The notes beneath the pieces are model-generated. The model worked only from the letters and a program-made list of their open reading frames with translations, was not told where the DNA came from and searched no databases. Position numbers and translations under genes: made by a program. Positions 53,637 to 62,108 of a stretch of 62,108 nucleotides of DNA are shown piece after piece (position 1 is the stretch's first letter; every line of letters starts with the position of its first letter). Origin of the DNA: Ascoidea asiatica (lineage: Eukaryota; Ascomycota; Saccharomycetes; Ascoideales; Ascoideaceae); the NCBI GenBank assembly GCA_001600695.1, contig BCKQ01000008.1:658816-720923 (forward strand), in the 5' to 3' direction.

Positions 53637-55163
53637 ATGGAAGAATTTTTATTTTGCCTTGTTTTGATGTTTATTCTTTTCATTTCTAGGGAATCGTACA
53701 TCAGAATTCAAGAAAATAAAAAGTATGATACTTTAAATAAAGAAATATCAAGTAAATCTTTGAAATTGAAACATTATGAAAAAGAAAATACTTCTTTGAA
53801 GAAAAAGTTAACAGAAAGAGATGAACATTTAGCCTCTAAAAACTCTAAAATGATTGGGCTAATGTCCGACGTTAATCAATTACAAGCTGAAATCAATACT
53901 TTCAATAAACGGCTATTAATGAAAGATCAAGATGTCACAAAAACCGGAGATAAATTAAAACAAATAAAAAATGATAACAATGCGAAAGATTTCATCATTA
54001 ACTCAACTTCTAAAAAACTAGAGGAATTGGAGAAGCAAATTGCAAAAGATAATGATTTGATAAAATCTTTGAAAATTGAGAAAAATAACTTAATATTAAC
54101 TTCCAATAAATTGAAATCCTTGAATTCTATTGCAAATTCAAAAATTTCTAGACTAATCAAAGATTTTGAGAACTTAAACTACAATTTCAAAAAGTTATTA
54201 AAAAGACATCAAGATTTGAAAACTTCAGTTTCAAATTTCTTACCAACNATTAAATTATTTAAAAAAGAATATAGCTATCATTTGATTAACTTTCAAAAAG
54301 ATTATAAAAATTTAAAATTAATCTTATACAGAAATCAATTATTATGGACTAACAAACTTCAATCTCAAACAAAAATCTCCTCAGAAGACAAGAAGTTATT
54401 CAAAAATGACCAATTGAAATTAAAGGAAGATTTAGATAAGAGGGAACAGAAACTTAAAGGCCTCAAAGAAAAATTTGATCGAGAATACTCAAATCTAAAG
54501 GTTGAGGAATTGAGCAATTTGCTTAGTGAGGTAAATAACTCAACAAATGTGAAACCAGAAAATGATTTAAATGAAAAAGGAGAGAAATCAATCGGCGATA
54601 TTGAGAGTTTTAATACTGATATTGAATTTGAAAATGAATTTACAACAAAGAATTTACATAGAAATGACACAGTGCCAGCTAGCAAAACCAACTATGCTGA
54701 TAATTTTATTACCTCTGGTAACCCTTCCATTACACAAAATTTATTGCCTAGATCCCAAACAATTTCGGGATTAAATTCTCATAACTCAAATCCAAGTTTT
54801 GAGAATAAAGTGAAAAAGAAGCGTTCTCAAAGTAATGCCAAATTAGAGCAGGCAGTGGTAATTAATCCTTCTCGATCAAATTTTGATTTGAAAAAAAGTT
54901 CAGAGGGGACCTCAACTCCTGACGAAATCCAAAAAAAGCCTAAAGACAGTAGCAGCAATGTTATTATGAGTAAAACCACTTCAGAATTATTTCAAGATAA
55001 TACAAAATATGGAGTAAAAATTAATATCGGCAATTTTAAAGAATCTGAGAATTCAAATATTCCTTTGGTTACGCCAAAAGAGCAGATATTAAGTACACCC
55101 ACAACAATCACTGGAATAAAGTTGAGTAAACTTGGTCACAAAAAATCGTTATCTGGGTTTTAG
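53637..55163 (+). CDS. Hypothetical membrane-anchored coiled-coil protein, 508 aa
   Basis: I do not recognise the family. Residues 3-18 are hydrophobic (FLFCLVLMFILFIS) and would form a signal anchor directly at the N-terminus. Residues about 28-300 are a nearly continuous Lys/Glu/Leu/Ile heptad pattern, a long coiled coil, with a break around FLPxIKLFKKEYSYHLINF and LLWTNKLQSQ. From about residue 320 to the end it is Ser/Asn/Thr-rich and probably disordered, with basic patches (VKKKRSQSNAKL) and Ser-Pro/Thr-Pro sites that could be phosphorylated. This layout resembles ER or nuclear-envelope tethers and spindle-pole anchors, but that is analogy only. The start ATG is the first in frame with the anchor. 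Confidence 0.8.
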   Translation: MEEFLFCLVLMFILFISRESYIRIQENKKYDTLNKEISSKSLKLKHYEKENTSLKKKLTERDEHLASKNSKMIGLMSDVNQLQAEINTFNKRLLMKDQDVTKTGDKLKQIKNDNNAKDFIINSTSKKLEELEKQIAKDNDLIKSLKIEKNNLILTSNKLKSLNSIANSKISRLIKDFENLNYNFKKLLKRHQDLKTSVSNFLPXIKLFKKEYSYHLINFQKDYKNLKLILYRNQLLWTNKLQSQTKISSEDKKLFKNDQLKLKEDLDKREQKLKGLKEKFDREYSNLKVEELSNLLSEVNNSTNVKPENDLNEKGEKSIGDIESFNTDIEFENEFTTKNLHRNDTVPASKTNYADNFITSGNPSITQNLLPRSQTISGLNSHNSNPSFENKVKKKRSQSNAKLEQAVVINPSRSNFDLKKSSEGTSTPDEIQKKPKDSSSNVIMSKTTSELFQDNTKYGVKINIGNFKESENSNIPLVTPKEQILSTPTTITGIKLSKLGHKKSLSGF

Positions 55164-55583
55164 CTTCATGGTGTCTGTTTTTCTTTAAATTTTTCTTCTT
55201 CTTTTCATTTTTTTATTGTTTTATTTGACTGCTTCTGAGGTATTGAGAGTCTTGATTTTGTTTTCTTTTTTTGTTTCTCTTTCTTTATTTTTTCGTTTCT
55301 GATTTTTTTAGTAACTCTATAAGTGCAATTAATAAAATAAATAAAACACTTTAATTATATATTGGAATTATTACCTTTTTTTTTAGGAATTTTTTTTTTC
55401 ATAAAATAGAAGGCTATTTAATTACACGTTTTTTTTTCCTGATTATAAATATATATTTAATAATTTCTAAGTCTCTCTTTTTATCTATTATCACAAAAAG
55501 TAGAAATCAGTTTAATTTACTATTCTTTGGGTAATTAAACGAACGCTATTGACAAGATTTAAATCAATCAGAAGTGATTTGAA
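55164..55583. other. Convergent 3' intergenic region
   Basis: 0.42 kb of T-rich and A-rich sequence between two convergent genes, consistent with two poly(A) regions. Nothing else seen. Confidence 0.6.
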
Positions 55584-56627
55584 TTAAAATAAGAAACTGA
55601 ACCAGCCTTTTTTCCTTTTCTCTCTTTTATCTTTTGGCACATATGAATCTATATCTTTTTTGATTTGCTCAGCCATTGTATCTTGGTCATAATTTCTACC
55701 TAAAGCATTAATAAATTGGCCTTCTTTATCCATTAAATAGAAATAAATTGAATGATCAACTAAATAATCTTGACCGGGTTTAACATCGGGAGGGGTGGAG
55801 AAATAAACTCTATAACTTTTACAAGTTTTTTTGATTTCGTCATAAGAACCAGTTAGTCCAATTAAATCTTCATGAAACTCTTGCAAATACTCTTTTAAAA
55901 TTTCCGGAGAATCTCTTGCAGGATCACAAGTTATAAAAATCGGTTGAATTTCAGTTTTATATTTTTCTTTCAAAATATTTAATACTGCAGATAATTTATC
56001 TAATTCATCTGGGCAAATATCAGGGCAATGAGTGAAACCAAAGTAAATTATTGAGAATTTATTTAATAATTTATCACTAGAAAATTGGTCACCATTTTGA
56101 TCAATTAAATTAAATGGACCGCCTATTAAAGGTGTACCATAACCTCTATTTGATTCTGCACGACGCTGAATTTCAAGTTTTTCTTTCTCATGCTTGAAAA
56201 ACATAAACATCCCACCTCCTACTAATATAAATAATAAACCAGCTTTCCAACTTGAAAATTCAATAGTTTGAGAAAGATTCGTTAATTTTGAGGGATCTTG
56301 CTTTGAACCACTAATTGTAACTCTACTTAAAGGTTTTTTTTGTCTTTGCGAAGGTATGTAAATTTTTGATCCATCATCAGTCTTGAGTTTTTTAATGGAC
56401 TTCTTAAAATTTAACAGACTGTTTTCATTTTGAGTATTGTCATTATTTAAAGGTAGGTCATCTTTGCTATTTGATTTATCAAATTTTAAAAATTTTGAAT
56501 TGGAAATAAATCTATAATTACAACTCAATTGGGGTTTTACCTTTTGAAAATAGTTGTTTGAAAAAGTACTCTTGTTAAAATAAGCCCTTTTTGAATATGA
56601 AGAGTTTTTCGCAACTAGCTTAAGCAT
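55584..56627 (-). CDS. SCO1: Mitochondrial copper chaperone for cytochrome oxidase, Sco1, 347 aa
   Basis: Delivers copper to the CuA site of cytochrome c oxidase subunit 2 in the intermembrane space. The N-terminus is basic and Ser/Phe/Tyr-rich as a presequence (MLKLVAKNSSYSKRAYFNKS). A single membrane span lies at about residues 127-145 (WKAGLLFILVGGGMFMFF). The thioredoxin-like domain has the copper ligands Cys201 and Cys205 in THCPDICPDEL and His292 in VDHSIYFYLMD. The family motifs FNLIDQNG and FITCDPARDSPEILKEY are also present. It is longer than S. cerevisiae Sco1 (295 aa) because of an Asn/Asp/Lys-rich linker before the span. A duplicate Sco2 cannot be judged from one window. A 0.5-kb divergent region is shared with the small ORF at 57146. 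Confidence 0.96.
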   Translation of the reverse strand: MLKLVAKNSSYSKRAYFNKSTFSNNYFQKVKPQLSCNYRFISNSKFLKFDKSNSKDDLPLNNDNTQNENSLLNFKKSIKKLKTDDGSKIYIPSQRQKKPLSRVTISGSKQDPSKLTNLSQTIEFSSWKAGLLFILVGGGMFMFFKHEKEKLEIQRRAESNRGYGTPLIGGPFNLIDQNGDQFSSDKLLNKFSIIYFGFTHCPDICPDELDKLSAVLNILKEKYKTEIQPIFITCDPARDSPEILKEYLQEFHEDLIGLTGSYDEIKKTCKSYRVYFSTPPDVKPGQDYLVDHSIYFYLMDKEGQFINALGRNYDQDTMAEQIKKDIDSYVPKDKREKRKKGWFSFLF

Positions 56628-57145
56628 TTTTGAAAAGAGGTGATTGAATAAAAGTTATCAGAACTGGATAATATAAAATATGTATAAAATACGGTTACCA
56701 ATTTTATCATCCTTAACTTATCAGGATTGTCTGTGATGAAGAACCATTCTCAAAGTCAGAGCTAATGAATAAATAGGCTTTTCCTCCAAATACTTTATTC
56801 AAATCTCAAATCAGCTATAAAAAAAACAAATCCCGAACATAATAAGCTCATGGGCCGCGGAGACCAATATAGAGGAACTTCTAATTCGCCCACCGATTCT
56901 GATTTTGAAGCCTATACTGTAAAAGCTTTAAAATAAGAAAATCACCAGTACACGTGACAAAAATCTGACATGATGAAGAAGTTACAATAAACCTTGTTAG
57001 CATATGCCATCAAATTTTATTGTATGGCTCCCGTATAAATAAAACAACCCAAATATTCATTTAAATTTCAAGGAATTAATTTCCATTTCTTATCACGAAA
57101 ATTAAACATAAATATCAATACAATAAAGATAGTCTTTAATAGCAA
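56628..57145. promoter_or_regulatory. Divergent region with CACGTGAC and TATA box
   Basis: 0.52 kb. CACGTG (followed by AC, a good Cbf1/E-box) at 56951-56956 and TATAAATA at 57034-57041, the latter 105 bp before the small ORF on the plus strand. The arrangement supports real transcription to the right. Confidence 0.5.
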
Positions 57146-57346
57146 ATGAAAAAACAATCTTCAAGAATTAAAACAATAAAAGATACACTTGAAAAGCAAA
57201 CAAAAGGGAAAATTTCAAAACTCCAAAATATCAAAAAATTAAGATATCAAAATATTCAATTATTGAATTATTTATCTTTTTCAGTATTCAATAAGCCAAA
57301 TGATTACACCTTTTATTCTTTTCCATCCAATAGAATCCGTATTTAA
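57146..57346 (+). CDS. Small hypothetical protein, 66 aa
   Basis: Family not recognised. The frame starts at an ATG in an A-rich context (AGCAAATGAAA) and is preceded by a TATA box at a suitable distance. The first 40 residues are Lys/Gln/Leu-rich and amphipathic-helical (KTIKDTLEKQTKGKISKL), and the end is aromatic and Ser-rich (NYLSFSVFNKPNDYTFYSF). It could be a small helical subunit of a complex or a mitochondrial micro-protein. The next 250 bases are AT-rich, then an eroded frame begins. The promoter evidence lifts it above a random ORF of this size. Confidence 0.45.
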   Translation: MKKQSSRIKTIKDTLEKQTKGKISKLQNIKKLRYQNIQLLNYLSFSVFNKPNDYTFYSFPSNRIRI

Positions 57347-57596
57347 CACTACTTATATAAAAACTTTTTATTTTCTCTCAACGTAGCTNCATTTAATTGC
57401 TCTAACATTTCATAATTTTTGAGTTTTCGAAAAAATTTGAGTTATACTTTTATTCNTCTGCCCAATTTGATTTCTTTCAACTTTAAAGTATTATTTTTTT
57501 ATTATCTATAACTGTGTGCAGATACCAATTATTATCCAAATCTCAATATCAATGAACTATTGTAACTGAAAACAATCGAATATGATCAAATAAAAT

Positions 57597-58560
57597 ATGT
57601 CTTCTGTTGCTTCAAACTTTACTTTCAATTCTTTTCAATAATACTTAGATAAAACTCAAACTATAGAATCAAGGTTTTAATTAAACCATTGTTTATTCCA
57701 TATCGTGGATTTAATTTTGATATAAAATCTCATATTTTCTAAATTATCATCTTCCAAATTAGCAAACTAATTAAGAAAATCAAGAACACCAAAAAGATTT
57801 AGAGATCTAATAAATTAGGAAAGCAATAGAAAATATTCATTGAAACAAATTATTATCAAAATATTCACAATATAATGATTTTAATTGGCATAACATAAAT
57901 AATAAAAAATAATCGAGATCATCAAATGTATAATAATGATCAACATAAGTATGATGGAAATAAAAAACCTCAAATTCAATGGGGTACCAATAACTCTTAT
58001 GCTTATAATGAAAAATATAGTGATGCTGTACAACTTTTCATTAATTAAGATGATCAAAATCAGACGTCCCCTATCCAAGAAGAATTGACAGACGTCAATG
58101 AAAAAACAAATTTGAAAAATGAAAAATTTTGAGACTATTTCGATGTAATTTCAAACATTTTAATTAACCACCTGCCGTAAAGCAAACCAATTTCAATAAA
58201 AACACTAAACTAACAGAATAATAATTCCCCCAAAATAAATTAATCCAATGCTCGAAATTTTACCCTTTAAGGCAATTGCCCATAATAAAAGTTTTCTCTC
58301 AGTTATGAGAAGAATTACCCTAAGATTTCAATTTTGCGGATGACAATGAAATAATGAAAAGTATCGAGGATAAAATTAAGAATATATAATTATCCTTTTT
58401 TGTATGAAGAAGAAAAAAAATGTTTTCTTCTTCAAAAACAAACTGAGAAAAAAGAGCCCTATATTAGTAAAGAGTCTCATTATTTTAATAAAGAATCCCA
58501 TTTCAATAAAAATAAATATATTGATGATGATATTAATATTGGTAGTGATTTTTTTTTCAT
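57597..58560 (+). pseudogene. Eroded Asn/Lys-rich gene of unknown family
   Basis: It begins with ATG at 57597 and reads MSSVASNFTFNSFQ before the first stop at 57639. Protein-like sequence continues through repeated in-frame TAA/TAG codons, shifts frame near 57895, and then gives the best-preserved stretch at 57907-58030 (HQMYNNDQHKYDGNKKPQ, QWGTNNSYAYNEKYSDAV). After further TAA and TGA stops an Asp/Lys/Asn-rich segment with HYFNKESHFNKNKYIDDD appears near 58470-58530. Composition is hydrophilic and consistent along the tract, unlike the surrounding AT-rich DNA. It lies just upstream of STE18 on the same strand. Family unknown; alternatively a very old insertion. Confidence 0.5.
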
Positions 58561-59503
58561 TATTTAGATTATAGATTACAATTCCTTGATTTTAATATGG
58601 TAATACTTTTAAAACTTTTAGTTTTTTTTAAAACTCTTGATAAATTTAATAGGTTAGGTTATTGGGTTTTCGTACCTCTTTCAAGGGATTCACTTGATAA
58701 TAATTGTGATACCTCAATTTGAAATATGGTAATCATTATTATAACTTTCTAGCAGAAAGTTAGAAATTTCAATTTTTTTTGTTTATTTTACTTTTTTTTG
58801 TTTTTTATCGTCTTTTCTATCCTTTTGATTATCTGATTTAAATTCTTTTTCACCAAATAAAAATTTTATGGAAAATACAAATGATCTACTACCATTTTAT
58901 ATATAAATTACTTATCATTTGATTAAATAGGTATTTTTCTACATTTTTAAAATATACTATCAAAACAGCTTATGTATATATACATTTATGATTTTATATT
59001 AGTAGTAATTAATCAAAAATTAGTTAGCAAATATCAAACATTTGTTTTCTTTTTTATTTTTTTCATTGTTTCTACTATTTTGATAAACAAAAACAATTAT
59101 CAACAAATCATTTGTCTAGTTGCAATATTTCTACAATAATTATCATTATTCAACCTACAAATCTTTGTAGAGTTTAAAGTAATATATGTTTTTCAACTAA
59201 GCCCATACCGTATAAGATTAGATAGCATTAAAGAATATTTAATACAGTATGGTTCAAACCGAGCTAATCTAAGTAAAAAAACAAATTTTGATGAAATCCT
59301 GTAATTACCATTGCTGAAGCGCGGATATTGTCTATATTTTGGGGCACTCTTTTTGAGAGATTTGTTTCTAGTTAAAATATTTGGCTGTTTAGTGCTTGGG
59401 AACAAATATAATTACAATTAAAGAAAGAAGAATTAACAGCTTTTTATTCCCATCAATAATTTAGTATTTCTAGGAGGCTTTTTTCATATAATTAAAGAAA
59501 AAA
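58561..59503. other. STE18 upstream region
   Basis: 0.94 kb, very AT-rich with T runs. I found no pheromone-response element (TGAAACA) close to the start. The minus-strand open frame at 59193-59405 (70 aa) has acceptable composition but no recognised sequence and no promoter signal; it is left uncalled. Confidence 0.5.
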
Positions 59504-59869
59504 ATGGAAGAAGATAATCATAAACAGAACTCTGCTCAAGTCTTAAAAAAACCAATGAATTTACTAATAAACCCACCTTTTATATCAAATTCTCCAAATA
59601 CTTTTTTGAATTATAAATTATTATCACTCAAATATCAAAGAAAGAGTCAGAAGAACGAAGAACTTAAGAATAGTTTGAAAAAAGAATCAATATACGTCTC
59701 CAACTCGTGTTTGGGTTTAATAGATTATTGCAAGCATACCACAGATTATATGTTGACTGGTTGGGGATCTTTACCTGAAGAAAGCAATCCATTTCTTGCA
59801 GGTTATAAGAGATCAGGAAGAAACATCAACAGAAATAATAGCAACGATGGTTGCTGTTCAATTGTATGA
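59504..59869 (+). CDS. STE18: G protein gamma subunit Ste18, 121 aa
   Basis: Gamma subunit of the heterotrimeric G protein that, with Ste4, transmits the mating-pheromone signal at the plasma membrane. The core LLSLKYQRKSQKNEELKNSL forms the coiled-coil with Gbeta, followed by SIYVSNSCLGLIDYCKHTTD, WGSLPEESNPFLAGYK, equivalent to the conserved GGL region and its Pro-containing end. The C-terminus is CCSIV: Cys118 would be farnesylated in a CaaX box and Cys117 palmitoylated, the same pair as in yeast Ste18 (CCTLM). Length is close to the 110 aa of S. cerevisiae. The tail before the CaaX is Asn/Arg-rich. Stop TGA. The presence of STE18 implies a pheromone pathway in this lineage. Confidence 0.9.
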   Translation: MEEDNHKQNSAQVLKKPMNLLINPPFISNSPNTFLNYKLLSLKYQRKSQKNEELKNSLKKESIYVSNSCLGLIDYCKHTTDYMLTGWGSLPEESNPFLAGYKRSGRNINRNNSNDGCCSIV

Positions 59870-60514
59870 CAAACAAAATTACAAATAAAATATTTAACTT
59901 TCAAAAATCCAATAGTAAATACAAATTGTATGTATTTACACAGTATATACAGCATACAGAGCGATTATCAATAAATGAAATTAATATTTATTTTACCAAT
60001 TCAATCACTGTAATCATTTTATGATAATCCTGTTCACTATTTCTAGTTACTTCTTAGGTTCATTATCTTTGTTTGTTTGTTTTCTTCCAAGTTTCCTAGA
60101 AAGCAAGATACCAATTTTAATCCTTTTTGTAACCACTTTTTGAAAATTTCAGATTCTTTATTGAAAGAACTGCTAGACTGTTTAAGTTTAAAAAAAAAGA
60201 TTTTCCGTTTTTGTTGAATGACTTTATCCTCCTTTCACTGTAATTTTCAATTTTTATGGTTTGAGGATTAATTCAATTTATAGGCAAGCTAAAGCTAATT
60301 TTCTGAAATATATAAAATTTTTCTAAAATAATCAATGAAGATTTCCAATGCAGAATTACTATTTTTTAATAACTGCAAAATAATTCAGTTGCGAACCGAA
60401 GATTCTTTTTTCTTTAAGCAGGATTTCCAATTGTTTTAGTAGTAATTATTTTGAGTTTCTCTGGTATAAATGACTTTATTTTTTCCAAATCATTTATCCT
60501 ATGGTCAATTCCCA
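59870..60514. other. Intergenic region between STE18 and the right-edge pseudogene
   Basis: 0.64 kb of AT-rich sequence with T runs. No open frame, RNA gene or repeat is recognised. Remote remains of the pseudogene's C-terminal part may extend into it. Confidence 0.5.
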
Positions 60515-61990
60515 TTAAATTTTGAAATTTTGAAATTTTGAATTAGAATTAGTAGTAATGGGATAATCCTTTTCTCCAAGTCTTTCCATTACAAAGCAAT
60601 TTTCTTCTTTTTTCTGCGAATTTATCTGTCTTATTTTCCTTTCATCTGGCGAACATGTGATATAATATTTGGCTATTACTTCCATATTATGTTTAGCTTT
60701 GTCTAAAACCTTTTCCGAATGCTTATAAATGGTTTTCAATAATAGCGAATCAAAATTTCTACTTAAAAACTTGAAATAATTTGGAGAAAAATAAGCAAGA
60801 TCTTTTCTTATATCTCTTCGTTTTTTATGATAATAGAAAGTGATCATTTTGTTAATTGCAGTCCTTTACAAAGCCTGATATTTTTAATTAGATTTTTATC
60901 GACTAAATAATTTAATATAGAGAAATATGCACTAACCAGCAACGGGTCAACACTTCTAAGTAGAAAAAATGCTTTAAGATTTTTATTTTCTTTTGAAAGA
61001 GATATAATTATTAAGTTGAACTCATCGGCTTTTAACATCTTATAGTCCTTAAATATTTTTGTGAAAGCTTTTTCAACTGCTTCTTGATTTTCGATTTCAA
61101 GACAAAATTTTAAAAGACTGAATAAAAAGTTTCTATTAGTTTGAAATCTTGATCCTGTGATTTTAGTAGTAGATACTCTTTTTAATGCCCAATTAAAAAG
61201 TTTTAAAATTGGAATGACAAAACAATTTCCTACAATAGTATGAATAATTCTTATATTGTTTAACAATGAATCAGGAAGTGAGCTTTTATTTTTAGAGATA
61301 GATTATTGAAATTCTTGTGTTTGCTGAAGTATCTTATGATATTTACAAATAAATCAACGTCATTTTTATTACAGCTAAATTTTGTGAAAAAATGTTTCTG
61401 ATTGATTTATATACTGTATAAGACAAACTGCAGCTGAACTGTTATGTTTAATTTTTTCATAGTTAAATTACAAAACTGTATCATTGAAATTTTAAATTCT
61501 GAGTAATTGAATCTTTGCANTTCTTCAATTAAATAAAATTTAGAGGATTCTTTGACCAAATTTTTGTACTTGTCAGTTGTTTCTTCATTGAGATTATTGA
61601 ATATTAAAGCAAAATTTTTTAGATATATACATGGGTGGTTGAGATTTTTAAAACATCATGATCAGTAAGGGAGTTTTTAGAAAAGATAGTATAATTAAAC
61701 GAAAAAGAGTCCACCTATTGAGCTTTATCCACAATGAGTAATGATTGCCTTTTAATTAATTTAATCTTGAAAACTCTTATAAGTTTGATAATTATATTAA
61801 GTTGTAACTAATTTTAGACTGCACCATGAATTGATAAGGAATTAAGTAGTATAGTCAAGGTTGATTGTGATATTGTTGATACAGAGCTCAGTGTGCTATA
61901 AGATGTTTTGTAATAATTGACTTTAGTTAATTTAACATCAAGATAATCTTTATAATAATATTTTAAAAATTCAAAAGAGAACCCCGCAGC
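60515..61990 (-). pseudogene. Broken helical-repeat (PPR-like) protein gene, extends toward right edge
   Basis: Read on the minus strand from 61990 leftward, four successive frames carry continuous protein-like sequence with no ATG start. Segment A (to about 61625) includes LTILLNSLSIHGAV and LNIIIKLIRVFKIKLIKR, with stops TAA 61816, TAG 61810 and TAG 61717. Segment B (about 61620-61265) includes NFALIFNNLNEETTDKYKNL and DVDLFVNIIRYFSKHKNFNN, with one internal TAA. Segment C (61284-60844) includes NFLFSLLKFCLEIENQEAVE and KADEFNLIIISLSKENKNLK. Segment D (60847-60515) includes RDIRKDLAYFSPNYFKFLSR. Segments C and D overlap by ATGA. The alternating helix pattern resembles PPR-type mitochondrial translation factors of yeasts. 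At least four stops and three frame changes make it a pseudogene unless sequencing indels are to blame. Confidence 0.6.
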
Positions 61991-62108
61991 TTAAGTTAGT
62001 CTATTCTAATATTATTGCTAAACAAATTAAAAAATATAAAAAAAAAATTGTGTTGAAAGTTTATGTGTATGAGCTTAAATATATGCACTCTCTATCACTT
62101 GAAGTATA

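Noticed and set aside
56731-56980. C/D-box snoRNA
   Set aside because: GTGATGA and ATGATGA occur, but no CTGA D box follows at a usable distance and there is no terminal stem.
59241-59275. tRNA B box GGTTCAAACC
   Set aside because: The sequence is a palindrome; flanking bases form no T-stem and no A box lies upstream.
1-62108. CRISPR array or bacterial operon
   Set aside because: No spaced direct repeats, and all genes are eukaryotic with yeast-type signals.

Overview
This is nuclear DNA of an AT-rich budding yeast (Saccharomycotina). It holds H+-ATPase, pyruvate carboxylase, ALR- and MRS2-type Mg transporters, FSFG nucleoporin NSP1, PIK1, condensin, Ggamma STE18 and a TACTAAC-type intron. 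CTG falls at an invariant Leu of the H+-ATPase phosphorylation motif, so this is not a CUG-Ser yeast. TGA is a true stop for host genes; PIK1, for example, ends on its conserved C-terminus. Scattered single Ns fall mostly at third codon positions, which suggests a heterozygous diploid or hybrid whose variant sites were masked.

Layout. 1-5.2 kb: a decayed Ty3/gypsy retrotransposon (Gag, protease, RT, RNase H, integrase) running in from the left edge. 5.2-9.7 kb: a gene desert with AT-rich repeats and one eroded reading frame. 9.7-56.6 kb: a compact housekeeping block in this order: an orphan Asn-rich gene, ALR1, PMA1, NSP1, PIK1, ASN1, RPS2(-), SRP68, MRS2, ASF1(-), YCS4, PYC(-), an OB-like orphan, RPL27(-, one intron), ILS1, a membrane-anchored coiled-coil orphan and SCO1(-). 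56.6-62.1 kb: a small ORF with its own TATA box, an eroded Asn-rich pseudogene, STE18, and a long broken helical-repeat gene running to the right edge.

Regulation visible in the sequence: Gcn4 sites (TGAGTCA) upstream of ASN1 and ILS1; a shared CACGTG plus AGGGCT pattern upstream of both ribosomal protein genes (Cbf1/Tbf1-like); MluI-type cell-cycle boxes between ASF1 and YCS4; and three 11-bp-phased CCGCGTAA motifs upstream of MRS2. The genes belong to separate cellular pathways and no operon-like system is present. The least ordinary material is at the two ends: the TGA-rich, apparently single-frame retroelement on the left and the three eroded reading frames in the flanks.
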